Below, piece after piece: positions 24,429 through 33,489 of a DNA stretch of 64,000 bases (the stretch's first letter is position 1; each line of letters starts with the position of its first letter). The stretch is from assembly GCF_018255755.1 (NCBI RefSeq), contig NZ_CP073766.1, positions 3,100,001 through 3,164,000 on the forward strand, read 5' to 3'. Below the pieces are notes generated by a model. The model did no database searches, had not been told where the DNA came from, and was given only the letters and a program-made list of their open reading frames with translations. This stretch comes from Chitinophaga sp. HK235 (GTDB taxonomy: Bacteria; Bacteroidota; Bacteroidia; Chitinophagales; Chitinophagaceae). A program made the translations under genes and the position numbers.

Positions 24429-24448
24429 TTTACCGAACGTTCGGTAAA
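24429..24448. promoter_or_regulatory. TetR-type operator in front of the hydrolase gene
   Basis: A perfect 20-bp palindrome centred between 24438 and 24439, core TTACCGAACGTTCGGTAA. It lies 24 bases before the hydrolase ATG. Confidence 0.85.
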
Positions 24449-24472
24449 TAAATTATAATCATAAAAAATAAA

Positions 24473-25393
24473 ATGAGCATTGTAAAACACAACACCGCAT
24501 CCGTAAATGGAATCGACATCTTCTACAGAGAAGCTGGTCAGAAAGGTAAACCTGCTCTCGTATTATTGCATGGCTATCCTACCTCATCGCATATGTACCG
24601 CAACCTGATGCAGCAGCTCTCCAACGACTATTACCTGATCGCTCCCGACTACCCCGGTTTCGGCAGGAGCGCCCAGCCACACATGGCCGACTTCGACTAC
24701 TCCTTCGACAGCTTTGCCAGTATCGTGCAGGGCCTCCTGGACAAGCTGGGCCTGGACCGGTATAGTCTTTACCTGATGGACTACGGCGCACCGGTGGGAT
24801 TCCGGATAGCCACCGCGCATCCCGAAAAGATCGAATCACTGATCGTTCAGAATGGTTGTGCCTACAACGAAGGACTGGAGCAGTTCTGGGACCCCATCAA
24901 AGAATACTGGAAAAACAAAAACAACAAAGTCGCAGAACGTACGCTGGAAGGCTTTCACAGCGTAGAAGGACTACAATGGCAATACACCCATGGCGTCACC
25001 GACAGCGCTGTAGTAAGTCCGGATAACTGGGAAAACGACCTGCGGCACCTGCTACGCCCGGGCAACGACAGAATACAGCTTCAGCTGTTCTATGACTATC
25101 AGAACAATGTAACCTTATACCCTCAATGGCAGGAATACTTCCGCTCCCATAACCCTGAAATGCTGATCGTTTATGGTAAGAACGATTATATTTTTCCGGT
25201 AGCCGGCGCCGAGGCTTACAAAAAAGATGTAAAAAACCTGCAATACCATTTGTACGATACAGGTCATTTTGCACTGGAAACTCATGGTGAGGAAATTGCA
25301 GCTACAATCAGAGCATTCCTCCGCAGGATTACCCGCCAGCCCCTGATCACGGGAGAAAACCCGAACATTGAATCATTCACACGTTCTGAATGA
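24473..25393 (+). CDS. Alpha/beta hydrolase, haloalkane dehalogenase/epoxide hydrolase-like
   Basis: 306 residues, cytosolic (no signal peptide). HGYPTSSHMYRNLM (33-46) gives the oxyanion His-Gly-x-Pro, and the nucleophile elbow reads LMDYGAPVG with Asp103 in place of the usual Ser. That is the sign of the dehalogenase/epoxide-hydrolase branch. The acid is probably in YGKNDYIFPV and the base His in DTGHFALETH. A helical cap lies between (about 125-220). It is under a TetR-type operator, so probably induced by its substrate or a related compound; the substrate is unknown. Confidence 0.88.
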   Translation: MSIVKHNTASVNGIDIFYREAGQKGKPALVLLHGYPTSSHMYRNLMQQLSNDYYLIAPDYPGFGRSAQPHMADFDYSFDSFASIVQGLLDKLGLDRYSLYLMDYGAPVGFRIATAHPEKIESLIVQNGCAYNEGLEQFWDPIKEYWKNKNNKVAERTLEGFHSVEGLQWQYTHGVTDSAVVSPDNWENDLRHLLRPGNDRIQLQLFYDYQNNVTLYPQWQEYFRSHNPEMLIVYGKNDYIFPVAGAEAYKKDVKNLQYHLYDTGHFALETHGEEIAATIRAFLRRITRQPLITGENPNIESFTRSE

Positions 25394-25394
25394 A

Positions 25395-25431
25395 ATAAGA
25401 AAGGCATCGCTTCTCGTGATGCCTTTCTTAT
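25395..25431. terminator. Bidirectional terminator between hydrolase and VOC genes
   Basis: Perfect 14-bp arms ATAAGAAAGGCATC and GATGCCTTTCTTAT with a 9-base loop; placed between two convergent genes. Confidence 0.85.
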
Positions 25432-25435
25432 CTTA

Positions 25436-25831
25436 TCACAACTTTTTCGGTTGCAACAGGTCCCATAAGTTTCCATAAAGATCTTCAAATACAGCTACAA
25501 TGCCGTATTCTTCTTCTTTAGGCAGGCGGACAAAATGAATACCACGTTCCACCATTTTATGATAATCCCGCCAGAAATCATCTGTATATAAGAAAAAGGC
25601 AACACGGCCCCCGGTCTGGTTGCCAATGCGGGATGCCTGTTCTTCATCTGCAGCTTTGGCCAGTAACAGGCTGCATTCAGTAGCACCTACCGGCGCTATT
25701 AAAACCCAACGTTTGGTTTCACTCAAAACAGTGTCTTCCATTAAGGTAAAATCCAGTTTTTCGGTATAAAATCTGATTGCTTCGTCGTAGTCTTTAACGA
25801 CAACAGTGATATGGGCTATATGCTGCTTCAT
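25436..25831 (-). CDS. VOC (glyoxalase/bleomycin resistance/dioxygenase) family protein
   Basis: 131 residues from ATG 25831; eight extra residues from an upstream alternative codon lack support. The beta-alpha-beta-beta-beta modules typical of the vicinal oxygen chelate fold are visible: HIAHITVVVKDYDEAIRFYT at the start, and GIVAVFEDLYGNLWDLLQP at the end with the usual metal-ligand Glu position (FEDLYGN). The length fits a single two-module subunit that acts as a dimer. Substrate unknown. Confidence 0.88.
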   Translation of the reverse strand: MKQHIAHITVVVKDYDEAIRFYTEKLDFTLMEDTVLSETKRWVLIAPVGATECSLLLAKAADEEQASRIGNQTGGRVAFFLYTDDFWRDYHKMVERGIHFVRLPKEEEYGIVAVFEDLYGNLWDLLQPKKL

Positions 25832-25938
25832 GCAGGTAATTTCAGAAAAAATCACTGATTTCTATAAAAAGAATATACTCTAATAACAAATCCCCGCAGT
25901 GAAACCACCACGGGGATTGTTCTAACGAAAACCACATC

Positions 25939-27147
25939 CTACATGCCAAATATCTCTTCCATCTTTCTATCCATAGCCTCATCATCTTCTCCCCCGCCAC
26001 CATAACGACCGATGATCTTACCATTAGGATCGATGAGTATTTTAGTAGGCAGGGAATGAATACCGTAGTAATCGCTGACATCTTCCGGATTGGGCAGGTT
26101 CTTTTGTCTTTTCTGCCAGTCGAGGCCGCGGAGCACATGCCGCCAGATACCGATACCATCCTGGCTGACCGCCTTCTTCCAGGCATCATGATTGGAATCG
26201 TCGTCGGAGATACCGATGATTTCGAAGCCTTTGGACTGGTATTTAGTGTATAATGCTTTCAGATGCGGGTTACCTTTACGGCAGGGACCACACCAGCTGG
26301 CCCAGAAATCCAGCATGACATATTTACCTTTAAAATCAGCGAGATGGAGCGTTTGGCCTGTTATATCCGTTTTGGTGAATTCATGAGCAATACTACCGGG
26401 GGAGCCAGCCTTCAGACCATCCAGCTCTTTGCGGATTGCGCGGCCATGCATACTTTGCTGCATCTCCGGTGACATGTTAGCGTAAGCTGCTTCCCCTTCC
26501 CGAAGCGGCATACCGGTAACGCGGAAACGCAGTAACTGCGCAGTCACATAGGAATTGGGATACTTATCGATAAAGGTTTTATCTATCTTTCCCATTTCTT
26601 CGTAATAGGGCTCCATCTGCTCCTTTATCTTATCCAGCTTCTTTTTCAGTGGTTCCAGCGCTGCTTCGGATTTTTTGGCTTTCATTCCGGCTATATATTC
26701 TTTATTCTCTTTATTGAAGGCGTCAGACAACGGCTTGAGTTTAGCTGTTACAGGCGCGCGCATGGCATCCAGTATATCCTGTTCCTGCTGTGTTTTAGAG
26801 CCGGTGAGTTTAGCGCCTTTTAAACGTCCGTTGCCGGAGCTGAGTTGCATGTCTGCAGCTTCCATAAAAAAGCTGCCCATATCACCTTCTCCGTACATGG
26901 CGGCTTTTTTATCCATATACATCCGGCCTTCCACGGGTTGTATGAGCTGCCCGCTGATGGTGAATTTACCACCTTTGGATAGTGCGCTGTCGGTACGATA
27001 TGTTTCTGAACCCGTGGCATAGCTGAGATATACATAACGGTCGGGCAGTCCTTTGATATTTGCTTTCAGGGTAAAGGGCTGTGGTGTCTGGGCCTGTCCC
27101 TGTGTACAGAGCAGGATAAGTGGTAGTGCGGTGAGATAATATTTCAT
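25939..27147 (-). CDS. TlpA/ResA-like thioredoxin with N-terminal DUF4369
   Basis: 402 residues. Signal peptide (about 1-19, LILLCTQGQA), then a DUF4369 beta domain (KANIKGLPDRYVYLSYA, about 28-115), a helical linker, and a TlpA-like thioredoxin domain with active site WASWCGPC (CGPC 286-289). It should be a periplasmic disulfide oxidoreductase. It sits 23 bases after a second gene of the same plan and downstream of SusD, so it is probably part of the SusC/SusD operon. Such pairs are frequent in Bacteroidota; the client is unknown. Confidence 0.9.
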   Translation of the reverse strand: MKYYLTALPLILLCTQGQAQTPQPFTLKANIKGLPDRYVYLSYATGSETYRTDSALSKGGKFTISGQLIQPVEGRMYMDKKAAMYGEGDMGSFFMEAADMQLSSGNGRLKGAKLTGSKTQQEQDILDAMRAPVTAKLKPLSDAFNKENKEYIAGMKAKKSEAALEPLKKKLDKIKEQMEPYYEEMGKIDKTFIDKYPNSYVTAQLLRFRVTGMPLREGEAAYANMSPEMQQSMHGRAIRKELDGLKAGSPGSIAHEFTKTDITGQTLHLADFKGKYVMLDFWASWCGPCRKGNPHLKALYTKYQSKGFEIIGISDDDSNHDAWKKAVSQDGIGIWRHVLRGLDWQKRQKNLPNPEDVSDYYGIHSLPTKILIDPNGKIIGRYGGGGEDDEAMDRKMEEIFGM

Positions 27148-27170
27148 GATATTATTTTTTGTGAGATTGA

Positions 27171-28253
27171 TTATTTCAGTACTTCTGCGAGTTTGGCATG
27201 TAATGCAGCGCCTCTTAATTCCTTAGCGATGATGATACCCTGCGGATCTATCAGGAAAGAGAAAGGAATGGCCTGTATACCGTATTGCTGAGCCACCTCG
27301 TTACGAAAACCTTTCAGGTCAGATACCTGCATCCATGGCATACCATCCTTTTCGATGGCTTCTTTCCACTTATCGGCTTTATCATCAAGGGATACCCCCA
27401 CTACGGTAAAGTTTTTGTCTTTGAACCGGTTGTAAGCTTTCAATACATTGGGATTTTCTGCACGGCAGGGACCGCACCAGCTGGCCCAGAAGTCCAGCAG
27501 CACATATTTTCCCTTATAGTCAGATAAACGTATAGGCTTCCCCGTTACATCAGTCTGGGTAAAGTCGATCATGGGTTGTCCGATGGCGCTTCTCTTCAGG
27601 ACGGCCAGTCTGTCTGCCAGCCTTTTGCCTGCAGCGGTTTGCTGCGCAGCAGGTTTGAGCTGACGGTACAAACTATCCAATGGTGCGTATTCACCCACTA
27701 CCGCCATTTCAGCAATCATGCTTACGCTCACGGCACTCTCCGGGTGTGCAAGAATATAAGCTTTGGTACGCTCCTGCTTCTGCTGCTGTAATACCTCCAG
27801 TTGGACTTCCAGTGCAGCTTCTGCGGTATCATCCCCTTTTACTTCATGATATTTTCCGTACAGGGTATTCAGCTGGCTGGTAAGATCTTCGATGGATTTT
27901 TTATATGCTTCATATGCCAGTTGTGTAGCAGAACCGGTAATTTTCAACTGATCTGTTGAATCGATATGTCCTTTTATCTGTACCGCCGCATTTTCCATGA
28001 ACACTTCTATATAGCGGGCAGGTGTAGCGATGTAGATTTTTTGTGGTTCTGCTATATCACCGGTCCAGGTGAAACGGCCATCCTTTACCCGTACGGTATC
28101 CGTTTTTGCAGAATCTGCTACAGGTATGGAAATATACACCACCGAATCTTTCAGTCCCGATATTTCGGCGGTGATACTGGCCCGTGGCTCAGTATGGGTA
28201 CAGGCTGCAGCCAGCAGCAGTCCTGCAAGTAATGAGTGATAACGCATCTTCAT
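27171..28253 (-). CDS. TlpA-like thioredoxin lipoprotein with N-terminal DUF4369
   Basis: 360 residues with a lipoprotein signal (LLAGLLLAAACTH, Cys18), a DUF4369 domain (about 25-110, ISGLKDSVVYISIP), a helical linker and a TlpA-like domain with WASWCGPC (CGPC 260-263) and the later conserved cis-Pro in QAIPFSFLID. Membrane-anchored periplasmic redox protein. It is paralogous to the downstream gene; both follow SusC and SusD in the same direction, 24 bases after SusD. Confidence 0.9.
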   Translation of the reverse strand: MKMRYHSLLAGLLLAAACTHTEPRASITAEISGLKDSVVYISIPVADSAKTDTVRVKDGRFTWTGDIAEPQKIYIATPARYIEVFMENAAVQIKGHIDSTDQLKITGSATQLAYEAYKKSIEDLTSQLNTLYGKYHEVKGDDTAEAALEVQLEVLQQQKQERTKAYILAHPESAVSVSMIAEMAVVGEYAPLDSLYRQLKPAAQQTAAGKRLADRLAVLKRSAIGQPMIDFTQTDVTGKPIRLSDYKGKYVLLDFWASWCGPCRAENPNVLKAYNRFKDKNFTVVGVSLDDKADKWKEAIEKDGMPWMQVSDLKGFRNEVAQQYGIQAIPFSFLIDPQGIIIAKELRGAALHAKLAEVLK

Positions 28254-28277
28254 AAATAAAATTTAAAGTGTGTATAC

Positions 28278-29696
28278 TTATTTTTGATAACCGGGATTCT
28301 GTGCGCCGATAGCAGGATTATACAGAAACTCATTATGCGGAATAGGCAGTATGTATTGGATCCTGTCTTTTAATGTAGGCCGGAGTTGCTGTGTGAGCGC
28401 TGCCGGGAGCCTCAGTAAGGCCATCCACTCCTGTCCATCTTCTGCTACCAGATTCCGGACAATCTCCAGATATACCTGTTTTAATAATTCGTTGGTGTCA
28501 TTGGCATTATCAATTGCTGTGAAATCAGTAACACCGGCATGTCCCATAATATTTTTCAGGATGGCACGAACATCAGAGATACTGCCACCGGAGCGGATCA
28601 TCGCTTCCGCTTTCAACAGATAAATCTCGGATAAACGAAAAGCGTAGGCTGTTTCAGATACTACGGTGGGAGTAGTTCCCTGTTTGATATATTTAGTGAA
28701 ATAGCTGGTACCAGCCAGGTTGGGATTATCTGTACCTATCATCCAGTTGCTGCGCGGATCGCCGGCCAGCAGGTTTTTTAAACCTGTTTTAGCAACGTAT
28801 AAAGAAGAGGCTCCCGGCCAATACTGACGGCTCAGTACATAATAAAAGCTCTCCTGGTTTTGCTGCGGTTTCACGCCCAGTATTACTTCACTGCTGTTTA
28901 ATCCTTTGACATAAAAAATATCTTTCGACTGTGGTTCCAGAGTATATTTACTGTTCATGATAATACTATCGGCCAGGGCATTTACCACCGGATAATCTTC
29001 CGGCTGTGCATGACTCATCAGTACGCGCATCTTCAACGCCATGGCTGCCCAGCGGGTAACATAATAATTAGGTCTGTCGGCAGGCGCATGTGCAATGGCA
29101 TCGTCTATATCTGCGAGGATAAAAGTATAACTATCTTTCACGGAACTACGGGCTTTGGATACACTGCCCACAGTTATAAATTCATCCCGTAATAAAACAC
29201 CATTGGGACTATTCACATCAAACCACTGACCGAAAAAACTCAGCAATTTGAAATGTCCGTAAGCCCGCAGGAATCTGGCTTCTGCCAATATCTCTGCTTT
29301 ACGGCTGCCGGTAAAGACTTTATCATCCAGTAGATTCATGCCTTTGATAAGTCCGTTGGCCGCATTAATCAGGTCGTAGGAACTGGTCCAGTAGCTGTTC
29401 GCAAAAAATGATTTCGCCATATCATTTTGCTCTCCGGGCTCTGCACCATAGCCATATCCCAGATAACCTGCAAACACCGCCGGCGGCACTTCATGCTCCG
29501 TCCATTTGGTAATGTTATCGGCAGAAACAGCCGCAAAACGATAATAGACACCATTCAGCGCTATTTCTGCCGTGCGCTGGTCAATGATGGTATTTCCTTC
29601 TACTTTGGCGTTCTCCGGAAGTTTTCCTAATTCTTTTCTGCAGGAAACAGTCGTCAGCAACAGTCCCGCTAACAATGTATATATGGTACTTTTCAT
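28278..29696 (-). CDS. SusD/RagB family outer-membrane lipoprotein
   Basis: Surface substrate-binding partner of the SusC protein encoded just upstream (17-base gap). The 472 residues begin with a lipoprotein signal ending in TVSCRKELG (Cys19). SusD features include KAEILAEARFLRAYGHFKLL (TPR-like helix), RWAAMALKMRVLM and a C-terminal RLPAALTQQLRPTLKDRIQY with PIPHNEFLYNP. Ligand class unknown; no glycoside hydrolase or peptidase gene lies nearby, so a polysaccharide role is not supported. Confidence 0.93.
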   Translation of the reverse strand: MKSTIYTLLAGLLLTTVSCRKELGKLPENAKVEGNTIIDQRTAEIALNGVYYRFAAVSADNITKWTEHEVPPAVFAGYLGYGYGAEPGEQNDMAKSFFANSYWTSSYDLINAANGLIKGMNLLDDKVFTGSRKAEILAEARFLRAYGHFKLLSFFGQWFDVNSPNGVLLRDEFITVGSVSKARSSVKDSYTFILADIDDAIAHAPADRPNYYVTRWAAMALKMRVLMSHAQPEDYPVVNALADSIIMNSKYTLEPQSKDIFYVKGLNSSEVILGVKPQQNQESFYYVLSRQYWPGASSLYVAKTGLKNLLAGDPRSNWMIGTDNPNLAGTSYFTKYIKQGTTPTVVSETAYAFRLSEIYLLKAEAMIRSGGSISDVRAILKNIMGHAGVTDFTAIDNANDTNELLKQVYLEIVRNLVAEDGQEWMALLRLPAALTQQLRPTLKDRIQYILPIPHNEFLYNPAIGAQNPGYQK

Positions 29697-29713
29697 AAAA
29701 ATCTTTTTGTGGT

Positions 29714-32700
29714 TTAAAACCCGAAACGAATACCCAGATTAAACTGCTTGATAGTAGGGAATGTGCTTACATCATTACTTCCATTGATCAGGCTGTAGGG
29801 ATTATTACTCACTTCAGGATCCGGACCGGGATATTTGGTGAAGGTCAGCAGATTGGTAGCGGAAGCATACATCGATGCGTCCCTGACATGCAGTCTGCTG
29901 GCTGTTTTTGCCGGCAGCTGGTAAGTGAGGGTGATCGATTTTAACCTCAGATAGGAGCCGTCATACACCTCTGCGCTGGAAGTATAGGTAGTGCTGTTTT
30001 GTCCCAGTACCAGCCTTGGCCTTTCTGCATCCGGATTTTCCGGTGTCCATCTGTCCATGATACGGGTTCCTTTATTCGTATAGCCTTCGAAGTATTTGTT
30101 CTGGATATCCGCCAGATACAGCATCTGGCCACCATAGGAGAAGGTGATCAGGGTAATCAGACTAAAGTTTTTATATGTAAATGTGTTGGTAAAACCACCG
30201 AAAAATTTGGGCTGTGCCCGCCCTATAACATCCTCCTGAGGGAATCCGGTGTTGTCTATTTTATACATAGGATCACCTATGCCGAGATAGGGAGAGAAAT
30301 AATAGTAATAGGGAAATACCTTCTTATAAGCCTCCAGCTGCTCCTTAGTGCGGATAATACCATCAAATACTTTACCGTAGAAAAGCCCCAGTGGCTGGTT
30401 TTTTCTAACGATGCTGTTACCCATGGAAAAGGCGCCTACATCATTGGGATCTGTAAAATCAGTATTGATATCCGTTACCATGGAGCGGTTGCCTGAAATA
30501 TTGATGGCTGCTATCCACTGAAAGGATTTATGTTTGATAATATCCGTGCGCAGATCTATTTCCAGCCCTTTATTGCTGATGCTGGCCACATTGGCAATCA
30601 CAGCGCCATATGCCGCACTCGGCGGCAGCAGCGTAGACAGCAGCAGTCCGGAAGTATGTTTCTCATAATATCCGATTACGCCCCGCAGCCGCGAACCAAA
30701 TAGTTCAAAATCCAGTCCCAGATCTTTCTGAAAAGTGGATTCCCATTTGATCTTATCATTTCCTAGCTGCGATGGGATTAAAGCGTTTCTGCCACCATAT
30801 GCACCAGGTGTGTATAAGGTATAGTAAAGATTGTCGCCGAAATTCTGTGTTCCCGTATATCCGCCGCTCACCCTGAGTTTCAGCTCATTCACCCAGCTTA
30901 CCTGTTTCATAAAAGGTTCTTCCGCAATACGCCAGGCTATCCCTCCGGAGGGGAAATAACCTACCCTGTTATGCATCGGGAATTTAGAGGAAGCATCCGA
31001 ACGACCGGTGAAGGTAAACAGGTATTTTTCTTTCAGCGCGTAATTGGCACGTACATAAAAGCTCAGCAGTGAATTTTGTCCGGAGCTGCCGGTAGCTGGC
31101 AAAGTAACAGCTGCAGATGAAATATTATTCAGGTATTTATCATCCGGGAAACCCTGGCCGGTAGCGGAAAACGAATTAAAACGATATTTCTGCCAGGCAG
31201 TACCACCCAGGAGATTGATGCGGTTGTTGGCATTAAACTGTTTGTCCCAGGTAAGTGTATTTTCAAAAAACAGGTTCACATCTTCTGTCTGTGCCTGCGT
31301 ACCTGTTCCGCCATTGGAGCTGCTGGCCCCATTCGGAGAAGCGATTACAGCTGTACTGGGTACATAATTGTGCTGATGATAGTTATTATAGTTGACAGAA
31401 ACGATAGTTCTGAATTTAAGATCTTTGAGGATGTCATAGTCACCGCTCAATGATCCGATCAGTGTGGCTGTTTTGGCTTCATTGATACCATCCATTAATA
31501 CCAATGGGTTCTGATAACCCTGATAGTCGTAGCCACCTATCTGTGAAGCCAGGAACTGATAAGGTGTACCATCCGGATTGTAGGCTGGCAAGGTAGGAGG
31601 TGCATACATGGCCGCAGGATAAATACCATTGGTGATATTGTTTTTGGTGAAGCCGTAATCCAGGTTGGTGATAACTCTCAAGCGCCGGGAGATTTCATTG
31701 TCCAGGCTTATTTTTCCAGCGATGCGGGAGAAGTCGGACCCTTTTAATACACCATCCTGTTTATTATAAGCGAGGGAGGTATAATACCTTGACCCGGCGC
31801 CACCACCTCTTACAGAGATATCGGCATTATGTGCCATTCCGGTGCGTAATACCATTTTGAGCCAGTCGGTGTTGGCCGTACCGAGGAAGCTGGGGTTGGT
31901 GAGAATAGCGGTGGCTTTTGCACTTGGTGTTTCCCCGGCAGCAGCCCTTTCTTCATTCAGGTTTCTGGCAGCTTCTTTCAGCAAACTCACATACTGGTCC
32001 GCATTTAGTAGTTTCTCTTTGATGGGAGTGCTCATGCCCGCGTAATAGTTGGCTTCCAGCACGGGCTTTTGATTCAGCTTCCCTTTTTTGGTGGTGATGA
32101 TCACCACACCATTAGCGGCTTTGGAGCCGTAGATAGCAGTAGCAGAAGCATCTTTGAGGATGTCTATACTTTCGATATCGCTGATGTTAAGTCCTGCCAG
32201 GCTATTGAGTCCTCTTGAAAAAGAGCCGGACACACCGCTGTTCCTGGAGTCCTGACCGGCGGCTTCCACCGGGTTTACCACTTCTGCCTGATTTTGAATA
32301 TATCTGTTTTGTATGGTCACCTGTACGCCGTCAATGATATACAGGGGATCGTTACCTCCCAGCAGCGAAGTACCGCCACGGATGCGAATCTTAGCTACTC
32401 CACCAGGAGAGCCGTCGGCTTGTGTAACCTGCACACCGGCTGCTTTTCCGCTCAGTGCCTGGTCTACGCTGGTAAAGGGCACATTTCTCACTTCCTCTAC
32501 ATTGACAGATGCCACTGAGCCTGTCAGGTCTTTTCTTTTAGTGCTGCCATAACCTACTACCACGTATTGATTGAGGTCATCTACTTTAGCTTTCAGTTCC
32601 ACTTCAAGGTTCTTTCTGCCGCCCAGGTTGAGGGTTTGTGATTCGAAGCCTACACAGGAGATCAACAATGTAACATGGCTGTTGACATCTTTCAGCCGGA

Positions 32701-33220
32701 AATGTCCGGAAGGGTCTGTGATAGCAGCGATGGTACTCCCTTTCACGCGGACAGAAACGCCTGGCAGTGGATTTCCTTTAGCATCTACTACTTTGCCACT
32801 CACCTCTTCGGGTGGGACTTGCACGGAAGGATTTTGTGATGTGGGCGCGTTGTATGAAATGACCACCGTGTTTCCTTCTATATCGAAGGTGAGCGGTTTG
32901 TCCTGCAATAGCTTTGTCAGCGCCGTTTGCAGGGGCAGGTCCCGGAATTGAGCAGAGACGGGTCCGATATCAGACAGGTCTTTACTACGATAAAAAAATA
33001 CAAAGCCGGTTTGTTGTTTGATGACATTAAATACCTGCGGTAAAGGCATATCCTTGCAGGAAATACTGACCGTTTGTGATAAGCTGCTGGCAGAAACGTG
33101 CAAAGCCAGTGCTGTTAGTAAGAAAGCGGTCCATCTCATTGCTCTCCAGATTTTGGTGACATAATAATTTCCCGGTGGATGGGAGTTTAGGTTGCTGCTT
33201 TGAACAACATTAATTTTCAT
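29714..33220 (-). CDS. SusC/RagA family TonB-dependent transporter with STN signalling domain
   Basis: 1168 residues. A signal peptide (RWTAFLLTALALHVSASS) is followed by an STN domain (about 50-115, MPLPQVFNVIKQQTGFVFFY), a carboxypeptidase-regulatory-like domain (about 145-215, GKVVDAKGNPLPGVSVRVKG), a plug domain (about 230-370, GSTKRKDLTGSVASVN) and a 22-strand barrel ending in QFNLGIRFGF. The STN domain should signal to the FecR protein encoded upstream, which controls the ECF sigma factor. It therefore imports a ligand across the outer membrane and induces its own operon. The ligand is unknown. Confidence 0.95.
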   Translation of the reverse strand: MKINVVQSSNLNSHPPGNYYVTKIWRAMRWTAFLLTALALHVSASSLSQTVSISCKDMPLPQVFNVIKQQTGFVFFYRSKDLSDIGPVSAQFRDLPLQTALTKLLQDKPLTFDIEGNTVVISYNAPTSQNPSVQVPPEEVSGKVVDAKGNPLPGVSVRVKGSTIAAITDPSGHFRLKDVNSHVTLLISCVGFESQTLNLGGRKNLEVELKAKVDDLNQYVVVGYGSTKRKDLTGSVASVNVEEVRNVPFTSVDQALSGKAAGVQVTQADGSPGGVAKIRIRGGTSLLGGNDPLYIIDGVQVTIQNRYIQNQAEVVNPVEAAGQDSRNSGVSGSFSRGLNSLAGLNISDIESIDILKDASATAIYGSKAANGVVIITTKKGKLNQKPVLEANYYAGMSTPIKEKLLNADQYVSLLKEAARNLNEERAAAGETPSAKATAILTNPSFLGTANTDWLKMVLRTGMAHNADISVRGGGAGSRYYTSLAYNKQDGVLKGSDFSRIAGKISLDNEISRRLRVITNLDYGFTKNNITNGIYPAAMYAPPTLPAYNPDGTPYQFLASQIGGYDYQGYQNPLVLMDGINEAKTATLIGSLSGDYDILKDLKFRTIVSVNYNNYHQHNYVPSTAVIASPNGASSSNGGTGTQAQTEDVNLFFENTLTWDKQFNANNRINLLGGTAWQKYRFNSFSATGQGFPDDKYLNNISSAAVTLPATGSSGQNSLLSFYVRANYALKEKYLFTFTGRSDASSKFPMHNRVGYFPSGGIAWRIAEEPFMKQVSWVNELKLRVSGGYTGTQNFGDNLYYTLYTPGAYGGRNALIPSQLGNDKIKWESTFQKDLGLDFELFGSRLRGVIGYYEKHTSGLLLSTLLPPSAAYGAVIANVASISNKGLEIDLRTDIIKHKSFQWIAAINISGNRSMVTDINTDFTDPNDVGAFSMGNSIVRKNQPLGLFYGKVFDGIIRTKEQLEAYKKVFPYYYYFSPYLGIGDPMYKIDNTGFPQEDVIGRAQPKFFGGFTNTFTYKNFSLITLITFSYGGQMLYLADIQNKYFEGYTNKGTRIMDRWTPENPDAERPRLVLGQNSTTYTSSAEVYDGSYLRLKSITLTYQLPAKTASRLHVRDASMYASATNLLTFTKYPGPDPEVSNNPYSLINGSNDVSTFPTIKQFNLGIRFGF

Positions 33221-33306
33221 ACCTTAGGTTGGTTTTTGGTTGACAAAATGTTTCCACCTGCATTTTTAAATGCAGGAACATGTTTTCTAAAAAAGTTAAC
33301 CATTAC

Positions 33307-33349
33307 TAAAACCTGGTGCGGACGCCAATCTTGACACCAGGTTTTTTTA
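33307..33349 (+). terminator. Hairpin between fecR and susC
   Basis: Arms AAAACCTGGTG (33307-33317) and CACCAGGTTTT with a 16-base loop; the longer T-run is on the plus strand, with a weaker one on the minus strand. In the minus direction it could lower read-through from the sigma/FecR genes into susC. The 269-base gap otherwise shows no gene. Confidence 0.6.
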
Positions 33350-33489
33350 TGGATGAACATAAGATCTCCTTGTCCGGTGGACCTGGTTTGTTCACTATAC
33401 GATTTTCAAAAGGACTATCTATCCAGGCGTTGGTGGTACCTGGCACAATAGCAGGACATTGATGTTACTGGTTGGTTATCGGTTTTTAA

